Shown here: positions 57,130-64,000 of the stretch, piece after piece
Numbering within the stretch: position 1 is the stretch's first letter
Layout: each line of letters begins with the position of its first letter
Assembly (NCBI GenBank): GCA_965221985.1
Contig: OZ244928.1
Span: 1,922,001 to 1,986,000, forward strand
Origin: J054 sp965221985
GTDB lineage: Bacteria; Pseudomonadota; Gammaproteobacteria; Steroidobacterales; GCA-2729495
Direction: 5' to 3'
Length of the DNA: 64,000 bases
The notes under the pieces: model-generated
Database searches by the model: none
What the model saw: only the letters and a program-made list of their open reading frames with translations
Told to the model about the DNA's origin: nothing
Made by a program: the position numbers and the translations under genes

Positions 57130-58125
57130 ATGAATAACAATGAAAATACTGTCTCCGCACCCGTGAGTGCCGTGGTGATCAGTGTCGAAAACCTCAATGC
57201 CTCCCTGCGATTCTATGGCGAGACTCTCGGCCTAAGAGTAAGCGAGACGCGCCACTGGGACGGGGCTGACTTCGAGCGCTATTGGCATCTGCCTAGCGGG
57301 ACAAAGGCGAGATGCGCTTTTCTCGCCCATGGTCCAGATCCCGTGGGTCGAATTCAGTTGATGGAGTTCGATGTTCCCCAGCGAAAAATGGTGCGATCCG
57401 CAGGCGTACGGCGAGCAACGGGTTTGTTTAATTTAAATTTGTACACCCGGGATATTGCAAAGGATTACGAGCAGTTGAGCGCCCAGGGATTTCAATTTTG
57501 GAGCGAACCGGCCTACAACAATTTTGGTCCCGCCGTGGGTGAAACCATGGAGGTGGCTTTTGATGGACCGGATGGTGTGGTAATAAACTTGGTGGAATTG
57601 CTGACCAAAGATCCGCAGACCATGGTTGGGCATATTCATGAATTTGTTGCTGAATACGGCCGCACCGAAACCGGTTTTACGGCCGTGGTGACAACGGCCC
57701 ACAGTGTTGTGGATATGGACAAAGCCTTGGCGTTCTACTACGGGACCTTGGGTATGAAGCTATTCGTGGAGTCCGTGCTAGAGGGCGCGGAAACGAATCG
57801 CGCCCTAAACTTGCCCGAGGACTCTCGGACTCAGAGCGTACTGGTTCAAGGTCATCACGAGTACGGCAAGATTGCCCTCGCGGCACCCATGAACTACGAA
57901 GTTCCGAATCTGGTACCTAGCGCCGAGCCGCCGAACATTGGCTATCTAGTGCAGTCATTTGAAGTGCTTGATATGGACGTCGCCATGACCGCCTGCGATT
58001 CGGTGGGCGCAGCAGTTTTCTCTGGGACCATGGAAATTGACCTGCCGGGTCGAGGCTGGTGCAAGTCGGCCCTGGTTCGCAATCCGGGCAGCGGTGCGTT
58101 GCAGGAGTTGTTTGAAGTCATATAG
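57130..58125 (+). CDS. two-domain VOC (glyoxalase/dioxygenase-like) protein
   Basis: 331 residues with two VOC modules: about 10-155 (VSAVVISVENLNASLRFYGETLGLRVSETRHWDG ... EVAFDGPDGVVINLVEL) and about 180-330 (TGFTAVVTTAHSVVDMDKALAFYYGTLGMKLFVESVLEG ... SGALQELFEV). Extradiol dioxygenases, glyoxalases and epimerases share this layout; the second-domain metal ligands (His, His, Glu) are partly present. It precedes the molybdoenzyme operon and could act on the same pathway. Confidence 0.85.
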   Translation: MNNNENTVSAPVSAVVISVENLNASLRFYGETLGLRVSETRHWDGADFERYWHLPSGTKARCAFLAHGPDPVGRIQLMEFDVPQRKMVRSAGVRRATGLFNLNLYTRDIAKDYEQLSAQGFQFWSEPAYNNFGPAVGETMEVAFDGPDGVVINLVELLTKDPQTMVGHIHEFVAEYGRTETGFTAVVTTAHSVVDMDKALAFYYGTLGMKLFVESVLEGAETNRALNLPEDSRTQSVLVQGHHEYGKIALAAPMNYEVPNLVPSAEPPNIGYLVQSFEVLDMDVAMTACDSVGAAVFSGTMEIDLPGRGWCKSALVRNPGSGALQELFEVI

Positions 58126-58538
58126 TGGCGGTGCCCTGTACCGTCGCGGTTTCTTCGGGGTGGCTCACCAACGGTGCCGCGGGATCCTCTCTCTTTGTCA
58201 CAGCCGCTTACGACTTGACTTTCCTGGCCTTACCTCGTTCCGACGCCTACTTAGACCAGTGCCGCAGCGACTGAACGGCCTTTGTCTAGTGCTTGTAGTC
58301 GCGCCAGATTCGCTGTCGCTGACATTTGTCACCACGGGGAATAATTGAACGTTATAGTGTATTCCTGGGGCCAGAAGCTAAGAATATGGCCGCTGTTTGG
58401 GTCTGATAGAGCCGCCGAGGCCGGCATCCGGAAGGCCAGTTTCATTGCTCAGAGCAGGACCCAGACGCGGCAGCAATGCACCGGTTGCTAGTCACCAGCG
58501 GCCGTAGCTAATAACGGCGCGCAGATCAGGAGAATCAG
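58126..58538. other. 413-bp intergenic region
   Basis: No gene or repeat recognised. It should contain the promoter of the molybdoenzyme genes; the leader just before the start contains CAGGAGAATCAG, a good ribosome site. Confidence 0.5.
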
Positions 58539-61496
58539 ATGAATATATCGATGATACTTTGGGGTATTCCGCAAGCCATGCGAGTCACTGCTCGTGTCTA
58601 CCCAGAGTTTGCAGCGCTGCTCAAAGAGCGGAATGTCATTGCGCAATTCAAGCTCAAAGATCGACCCGTGGGCCGGTGGGTCCAACTCCACAACGGCGAA
58701 ATCAGCTCCAAGAGCGGCATGCACCCAAATCCTGATGTATCCGTATGGTTTAAGAACAAAGCCATCGCCGAAGAGTTCATGACGCCACCCTTTGATCAAT
58801 TGGTGCGGATTGACGCGGCGAAGAATTTCAAGATTGGCATGGAGGGGCCGGATGATCTAGCCGTTTGGTTCATGTCTACCCTAGCGCGCATGGAAACCAT
58901 GACCTGGAAGAGTGGCACCGATATGGGCAACGGCGTCACGCGCTACACGAATGGGACTAACGGCGGGCCAATCTTCGTCTACGTTAAAGACGGCAAGATC
59001 ATCAGAACCACGCCCATCGAGTTCGATGACGACGATGCACAGCCCTGGTCGATTAAGGCACGCGGGAAAACACTGACACCCCCGCGTAAGACTTCCTTGC
59101 CCGCTCACGGAATCTGCCAGAAGTCCATGGTGTATTCAAAAGAGCGAATTTTGTATCCGATGAAGCGCGTGGACTTCGATCCTGATGGTGAGCGCAATAT
59201 TCAAAATCGGGGTAAGTCAGAGTTCGTGCGCATTAGTTGGGAGGAAGCGCTGGATATCGTTTCCAAAGAGATTAAGCGCTGTAAGGCAGTGGGCCCGGGC
59301 GCCATCGCCGTTGCCAATGGGTCCCACCATCAATGGGGTAACCTCGGTCATTACCTGAGTGCCTTTAACCGCTTCTGGAATCTTATCGGTGTCACCAAAT
59401 TGGTACACAATCCGGACAGTTGGGAAGGCTGGTTCTGGGGCGCCATGCACCATTGGGGCAACAGCATGCGTCTGGGCGCCGCGGAGCCCTACGGTACCGT
59501 TGAAGATTGCCTAAAAGAAGCGGAAATGATCGTTTTTTGGTCCAGCGATCCCGATGCGACCTACGGATTTGACGGCACCCGGCGGCGCGCTTGGGCTAAA
59601 GAACTGGGCATCAAGATGGTGCATATCGATCCGTACATGAACCACACGGCCGCTCATCTGGGTGGCAAGTGGATTTCGCCCAAGCCGGGTACCGATCCGG
59701 CTTTCGCTCAGGCCCTTTGCCATGTGTGGATCACCGAGGACCTCTATGACAAGGAGTTCGTAGAGAAACGCACCACGGGCTTCGATGAATGGAAAGCCTA
59801 CGTGCTCGGCGAGACCGACGGTATCCCAAAAACACCGGAGTGGCAGGAATCAGAAACCGGTGTGCCGGCCCGGGATGTTCGCGCTCTCGCTAGAGAGTGG
59901 GGCCGCAAGAAAACCTATCTGGGGGCCGGCGGCTGGGGCAGTGGTGTGGGCGGCGCCTGCCGTGGACCCACGGGCGTGCAATGGGCGCGCATGATGACGA
60001 TTCTTGGCGCTATGCAGGGACTAGGTAAACCGGGTTCTAACTTCGGCAATCTGCAATTTGGCACGCCGCTGGATTTCAATTTCTATTTCCCGGGTTACGC
60101 CGAAGGCAGTATGTCTGGCGACCTGGCCTATAGCGCCAATGCCGCGAATAACTACCAGCGCATGCCCCACATCGTGACCATGAGCTCGGTGAAACAAGCG
60201 ATTCCGCGCATGTATTTGCCCGAGGCGATCATGCACGGGAAAGCCATGGGCTGGTTAACAGCCGTGGACTCGGTGCAAGGTCAGTTTTTCCCCTTTGGCT
60301 ATCCGTCGCCCGGCCATGTGCCGGTGGAGATGATTTATAAGTATGGCAGCGCGTCTTTTGGCACCATGGTGAATGCCAACCGATGGGTCAATATGTACCA
60401 ACATGAGAATCTAAAATTCGTTGTTAATCAGTCGGTTTGGAATGAAGGTGAAACTAAATTCTCGGATGTGATCTTGCCTGCCTGTTCGGTTTTCGAGCGT
60501 TGGGATATCAGCGAAGAGCTCAACGTGGGTGCGGGCTACGTGCATCACATGTATTCCATGTGTAATCACCGCGTGATCAATATGCAGCACAAGGCCATTG
60601 AGCCCCTGGGCGAGTCCAAGTCCGATTACGATATTTTCTTGGCCATCGCGGAAAAACTTGATATGGGCGCGGTCTATTCGGAGGGTGGCAATACCGAGCT
60701 TGATTGGTGTAAGCGCGTGTTCGATTCCTCGGACGTGTCGAAACACATTTCTTGGCGTCAATTCTTGAAGAAGGGCTATTTCGTCGTTCCGCCGGAGCCA
60801 GAGCCTTCGCGAGCGCCCACCGCCTATAACTGGTTCTACGAGGGGCGAAAAAAGGATGTGCCCGAACCCTATCCGTTACCGTCCGACTACGTGGGAGATT
60901 TTGGCGAAGGGTTGCAAACGCCCTCGGGCAAATATGAGTTTGTGCCGGAGACTTTAGGCCGCTTCGATGACCCGGAACGGCCGCCGGTGAATCAATACAT
61001 GCCGACTTATGAAGATCCGCAAAAGCATGCGGAGCTTGCGGATTATCCGCTGCAATTGCTTTCCCCCCATTCCCGGTACCCCTTCCACGTGATGGGTGAC
61101 GATGAGGGCAGCTCGCTGCGCGATATTCGTGAGCACCGCGTTTTGGTCGACGGTCATTACTACCTGGTCGCCAGAGTCAGCCGTCAAGATGCCGAGACGA
61201 GGGGAGTTAAGGACGATGACCTCATCCGGCTCTGGAACAATCGGGGGTCAATCGTGTGTGCGGCTCAGGTCACTGATCGCCTGCGACCGGGCATTGTCAG
61301 TGCTTCGACGGCATCGGCCGAGTATCGGCCCGCGGGCGAACCGGGTAAGTCCACCGATTTGGGTGGCTGTGTGAACTTGCTGAACCCCAGTAAGTCAATC
61401 ACTCCGAAGAGCCACGGCATCAAGCCCAACAGCACGCTGATCGACTTCGAAAAATGGACTGGCGTTGATACTTGGAAACCAGTGGAGGCAGCGTAA
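58539..61496 (+). CDS. molybdopterin oxidoreductase large subunit, transhydroxylase-like
   Basis: 985 residues. After about 125 residues comes a DMSO-reductase-family core: VYSKERILYPMKRVDFDPDGERNIQNRGKSEFVRISWEEALDIVS, GSHHQWGNLGHYLSAFNRFWN, VFWSSDPDATYGFDGTRRR, HIDPYMNHTAAHLGGKWISPKPGTDPAFAQA, and a C-terminal guanine-dinucleotide-binding domain (HSRYPFHVMGDDEGSSLRDI). There is no N-terminal Fe-S cysteine set, as in pyrogallol-phloroglucinol transhydroxylase alpha. The first 125 residues (LKDRPVGRWVQLHNGEISSKSGMHPNPDVSVWF...) look like an SCP2-type lipid-binding domain, an unusual extension. The stop overlaps the small-subunit start (TAATG). Confidence 0.88.
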   Translation: MNISMILWGIPQAMRVTARVYPEFAALLKERNVIAQFKLKDRPVGRWVQLHNGEISSKSGMHPNPDVSVWFKNKAIAEEFMTPPFDQLVRIDAAKNFKIGMEGPDDLAVWFMSTLARMETMTWKSGTDMGNGVTRYTNGTNGGPIFVYVKDGKIIRTTPIEFDDDDAQPWSIKARGKTLTPPRKTSLPAHGICQKSMVYSKERILYPMKRVDFDPDGERNIQNRGKSEFVRISWEEALDIVSKEIKRCKAVGPGAIAVANGSHHQWGNLGHYLSAFNRFWNLIGVTKLVHNPDSWEGWFWGAMHHWGNSMRLGAAEPYGTVEDCLKEAEMIVFWSSDPDATYGFDGTRRRAWAKELGIKMVHIDPYMNHTAAHLGGKWISPKPGTDPAFAQALCHVWITEDLYDKEFVEKRTTGFDEWKAYVLGETDGIPKTPEWQESETGVPARDVRALAREWGRKKTYLGAGGWGSGVGGACRGPTGVQWARMMTILGAMQGLGKPGSNFGNLQFGTPLDFNFYFPGYAEGSMSGDLAYSANAANNYQRMPHIVTMSSVKQAIPRMYLPEAIMHGKAMGWLTAVDSVQGQFFPFGYPSPGHVPVEMIYKYGSASFGTMVNANRWVNMYQHENLKFVVNQSVWNEGETKFSDVILPACSVFERWDISEELNVGAGYVHHMYSMCNHRVINMQHKAIEPLGESKSDYDIFLAIAEKLDMGAVYSEGGNTELDWCKRVFDSSDVSKHISWRQFLKKGYFVVPPEPEPSRAPTAYNWFYEGRKKDVPEPYPLPSDYVGDFGEGLQTPSGKYEFVPETLGRFDDPERPPVNQYMPTYEDPQKHAELADYPLQLLSPHSRYPFHVMGDDEGSSLRDIREHRVLVDGHYYLVARVSRQDAETRGVKDDDLIRLWNNRGSIVCAAQVTDRLRPGIVSASTASAEYRPAGEPGKSTDLGGCVNLLNPSKSITPKSHGIKPNSTLIDFEKWTGVDTWKPVEAA

Positions 61497-62341
61497 TGGC
61501 GAGCAAATGGAATTTAATTGTCGACGTTGAGCGTTGTGATAACTGTCGAGTTTGTTTTCTCGCGGCCAAGGACGAGTACATCGGGAACGACTTTCCGGGT
61601 TATTCGGCCCCGCAGCCGCCGCAAGGGCATAACTGGATTGAGATCGAGCGAAAAGAGCGCGGCAGCTACCCCATCGTTGATGCGAACTTCATGCCGGTCA
61701 TGTGCAATCACTGCGACGATGCGCCCTGCGTAAAGGCAGCGAAGAATGGCGCTGTTAAAAAGCGTGAAGACGGCATCGTGATTATTGATCCGGTCAGGGC
61801 GAAAGGGCAGAAAGACATTGTCGACGCTTGTCCTTATGGCGCAGTTTCCTGGAATGAAGAGCTGCAGTTGCCCCAGGCCTGGATATTCGATGCCCATTTG
61901 CTAGACGAAGGCTGGACCCAGACTCGCGCCGAACAATCTTGTCCCACGGATGTGTTTCGGTCGCTAAGAATCGAAGATCAGGAAATGCAGCGCATCAAAG
62001 AAAAAGAAGGCTTGGAAGTCTTAAAGCCTGAGCTGGGTACCAAGCCTCGCGTGTACTATAAGAATCTGCACCTGATGACTCACTGCTTTGTCGGTGGCAC
62101 GGTGGTGACGTCCATGGATGGAATCGAGGAATGTGCCGAAGGCGCGGAAGTCGTGCTGAAGCAAGACGGCAGCGAAATCAGTCGGGCGACGACAGACACC
62201 TTCGGTGAATTCAAGATCGACAAGTTGCCGCCGAATAGCGGTCGGTATGAAGTTAGCGTTACGGGAGTAGCTGGTAATTACTCCAAAGAAATTGATCTTG
62301 GCGAAGAGAGTCTCTATCTGGGTACCTTGGCCCTGGGGTAA
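61496..62341 (+). CDS. transhydroxylase-like iron-sulfur small subunit
   Basis: 281 residues from ATG 61496, which overlaps the large-subunit stop. Ferredoxin-like cysteine clusters: VERCDNCRVCFLAAKDEY, VMCNHCDDAPCVKAAKNGAV, IVDACPYGAVSWN and AEQSCPTDVF, for three or four [4Fe-4S]-type sites as in DmsB/transhydroxylase beta. The C-terminus (about 195-281: GGTVVTSMDGIEECAEGAEVVLKQDGSEISRATTDTFGEFKIDKLPPNSGRYEVSVT) is a transthyretin/prealbumin-like domain, which transhydroxylase beta subunits also have. Supports assignment of the pair to that family. Confidence 0.9.
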   Translation: MASKWNLIVDVERCDNCRVCFLAAKDEYIGNDFPGYSAPQPPQGHNWIEIERKERGSYPIVDANFMPVMCNHCDDAPCVKAAKNGAVKKREDGIVIIDPVRAKGQKDIVDACPYGAVSWNEELQLPQAWIFDAHLLDEGWTQTRAEQSCPTDVFRSLRIEDQEMQRIKEKEGLEVLKPELGTKPRVYYKNLHLMTHCFVGGTVVTSMDGIEECAEGAEVVLKQDGSEISRATTDTFGEFKIDKLPPNSGRYEVSVTGVAGNYSKEIDLGEESLYLGTLALG

Positions 62342-62472
62342 CCCGTCAAGACGCTGTCTATTGTGGCCTGGACTGACTCTTCGTCAGCTAGGTAGTTAGG
62401 GCAGGGAGTGCGCCACATGCCTGGATTCGTCTAGCTCGATTGCGAAGCGGCCCTTCGCTGCCAGCTTCGCCC

Positions 62473-62820
62473 TTAGAGTGAGGCTAAAGCATAGGCCAGC
62501 AAGACTGTGCCAGCGGTGGCAATACCATAGAACACGATAGCCATCGCGGTATCCGCCCGGATGCCAAAGTCATGCGCGGTGATACGCAAGCGGTGCGCCG
62601 CATGCCAAATCGTCAGGAATATCACGCCAAATGTGATTAGCCGTACGAATGGATTTTGCATTAGGCGCAGCATGTTCTCGTACGACAATACCTGATCGGG
62701 CAACAGGCCGAGCGGTACGGCAAAGGCCGCGATTACGATCAGCACGGGCGCCAGAAAAGCCGCTACGGTGCCGCCTGCGGCGAATAAGCCCCACACGATG
62801 GGTTTATGCGATGGCGCCAC
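62473..62820 (-). CDS. frdD: fumarate reductase membrane anchor subunit D
   Basis: 115 residues from a GTG, 2 bp after frdC. Three transmembrane helices (PIVWGLFAAGGTVAAFLAPVLIVIAAFAV, FVRLITFGVIFLTIWHAAHRL, AIVFYGIATAGTVLLAYALA), HKPIVWGLFAAGG and IWHAAHRLRITAHDFG matching FrdD. Anchors FrdAB and binds menaquinol. Last gene of frdABCD. Confidence 0.93.
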   Translation of the reverse strand: MAPSHKPIVWGLFAAGGTVAAFLAPVLIVIAAFAVPLGLLPDQVLSYENMLRLMQNPFVRLITFGVIFLTIWHAAHRLRITAHDFGIRADTAMAIVFYGIATAGTVLLAYALASL

Positions 62821-62822
62821 GG

Positions 62823-63212
62823 CTAGCTACTCACCAGCCACCACACCAAAGCGCTCGCGATGACAAACGCGACCCAATGCGCGGCGATGATTGCGGACCC
62901 GGGTAGCTGCTTACCCCCTAGCGCGATCGGCATGGCTTTTGGTGTCACAACGAACCAAGTATAGCTGTGGTAAATCGCGAAAATCATTGTCAGCGCCGCA
63001 AAGACCATAAAGGTCATCGAGCCAGCGCCGGCCAAAAAGGCATCGTACACGGCCCGTCCTTGCGACAAACGAAATAGCCCAACAATAAGCAACAATCCAA
63101 ACGCCCCGATAAAGAGCGAGCTGAGTTCGCGTAGCATGTAGCGGGTGTAACGCGCTTGGCGTAACCACCAAGTTGTGCGCGAAACCGGTCTTGTGTAGGG
63201 ATGCCGACTCAT
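62823..63212 (-). CDS. frdC: fumarate reductase membrane anchor subunit C
   Basis: 129 residues from ATG 63212 overlapping the frdB stop (ATGA); an upstream in-frame start at 63224 is less likely. Conserved RPVSRTTWWLRQARYTRYMLRELSSLFIGAFGLLLIVGLFRL, then SYTWFVVTPKAMPIALGGKQLP, typical FrdC. Three membrane helices. Confidence 0.93.
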   Translation of the reverse strand: MSRHPYTRPVSRTTWWLRQARYTRYMLRELSSLFIGAFGLLLIVGLFRLSQGRAVYDAFLAGAGSMTFMVFAALTMIFAIYHSYTWFVVTPKAMPIALGGKQLPGSAIIAAHWVAFVIASALVWWLVSS

Positions 63213-63952
63213 TGACTTTTCCAAGGCATTAAGAACTTAAGAAAATAATCACCGGTAGCGGCAATTTTCGCTTGCTGAATGGCGGCGGCTGGATCTACGG
63301 ATTTAGGGCAGACGTCGGAACACGCGCCCACAAAGCTGCAATCCCAAACACCGGGATTGCTGGCGACCACCGTCTCCCTCGCGCCGCGGCCTTGATCGCG
63401 GCTATCCAGATTGTAGCGATGGGCCAGCGCGAGCGCGGCCGGACCGACAAAGTCATCGTTTAATGCGTATTGTGGGCAGGCCGAGTAACACAGCATGCAG
63501 TTGATGCAGGCCGTGAATTGCTTGAAACGGGCGAGTTCAGCCGGCGTTTGCAAGTTCTCATGCGCAGTATTAACTTGTTTTTCCCTCGCCACAATATAGG
63601 GTTTGACGGACTGTAGCTTGTCCATGAAGTCATCCATCACCACGACGAGATCTCGTTCGATGGGAAAGTTCTGTAGGGGCTCGACGCGAATTCTTGCCGG
63701 CAAATCGCGCAAGAATGTGTGGCAGGATAGGGCAGGTTCGCCGTTCACTAGCACGCCGCAGCTACCGCACACGGCCATGTGGCAAGACCAACGGTAGCTC
63801 AGCGTTCGGTCCAACTCTTCCTTGACGTAGTTAATGGCGTCGAGAACTACCCAGTCTTCACGGTAGGGCACCGTATAGGTCTGCACGTAGGGTTCGGTAT
63901 CTTTTTCAGGGTCGTAGCGCAGTATCTCAAGTACAATTGATTGCTCGCTCAT
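63209..63952 (-). CDS. frdB: fumarate reductase iron-sulfur subunit
   Basis: 247 residues. Plant-type [2Fe-2S] domain (CHMAVCGSCGVLVNGEPALSC) and a C-terminal bacterial ferredoxin domain with CINCMLCYSACP and CSFVGACSDVCP for the 4Fe-4S and 3Fe-4S centres. Transfers electrons from menaquinol to FrdA during anaerobic fumarate respiration. Starts with ATGA overlap to frdA. Confidence 0.96.
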   Translation of the reverse strand: MSEQSIVLEILRYDPEKDTEPYVQTYTVPYREDWVVLDAINYVKEELDRTLSYRWSCHMAVCGSCGVLVNGEPALSCHTFLRDLPARIRVEPLQNFPIERDLVVVMDDFMDKLQSVKPYIVAREKQVNTAHENLQTPAELARFKQFTACINCMLCYSACPQYALNDDFVGPAALALAHRYNLDSRDQGRGARETVVASNPGVWDCSFVGACSDVCPKSVDPAAAIQQAKIAATGDYFLKFLMPWKSQ

Positions 63953-64000
63953 GTCGCGTCACCGCCGTAAACGCGTTCGGCCGGCTGAGACCGCGTGATT
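63949..64000 (-). CDS. frdA: fumarate reductase flavoprotein subunit, 3' end only
   Basis: Only the last 16 codons are inside the window. They read ITRSQPAERVYGGDAT then TGA, which matches the C-terminus of FrdA, and the stop overlaps the frdB start. The rest lies beyond the window edge. Confidence 0.85.
   Translation of the reverse strand, partial: ITRSQPAERVYGGDAT

Overview
The window looks like the chromosome of an aquatic or sediment gammaproteobacterium. This rests on an enterobacterial-type frd operon (A-B-C-D order), an OmpA porin with thrombospondin type 3 repeats, proteins carrying PEP-CTERM-like and GlyGly-CTERM sorting tails, and a bioF-bioD-bioA operon. No rRNA, tRNA or CRISPR array was seen.

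Left flank (1-13.5 kb): an FMN-dependent alpha-hydroxy-acid dehydrogenase cut by the window edge, a Rieske oxygenase, an OmpA-like protein with a terminator, two secreted proteins, an M12B-type metalloprotease, an LLM-class flavin oxidoreductase, an MBL-fold hydrolase, and the biotin genes bioF, bioD and bioA, which overlap one another.

Centre (about 13.9-48.8 kb): a very long integron gene-cassette array with about 47 attC sites (hand count, including one truncated, one split and one decayed). Each site has a RYYYAAC-type left core and a GTTRRRY right core around an imperfect palindrome. Cassettes read left to right, but no integron integrase is present in the window, so here it is a CALIN-type array or part of a larger sedentary integron. 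Cargo: eight toxin-antitoxin cassettes (two vapBC copies, two brnTA, two higBA, one doc-type, one parE-type) plus hicAB; a Fic protein; an HsdR-N-like nuclease; GNAT acetyltransferases; HEPN-like proteins; a small LMW-PTP; lipoproteins and many unknowns. Three coding cassettes are duplicated. Seven cassettes have no ORF and belong to one homologous family in two branches (A, three copies; B, four copies); this is the most interesting unexplained signal. Several insertion sequences have entered the array: an IS110-family element, an IS481-family element, an IS1111-like element inside an attC, and an IS3-family element whose orfB is itself split by a 2.3-kb group II intron at a position where exact splicing restores the reading frame.

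Right flank (48.8-64 kb): a decayed MFS transporter gene, a second LLM oxidoreductase, a PaiB-like protein, then three cassette-like genes (alpha/beta hydrolase, GNAT, methyltransferase) separated by eroded attC-like sequences, suggesting an older degraded tail of the array. Beyond are a cytochrome b561-like/LuxR membrane regulator pair, a frameshifted MOSC gene, a GFA protein, a two-domain VOC protein, a two-subunit molybdopterin enzyme resembling pyrogallol-phloroglucinol transhydroxylase, and frdABCD on the minus strand. Rieske, LLM, VOC, MBL and transhydroxylase-like genes on both sides suggest catabolism of aromatic or related compounds, interrupted by the array.
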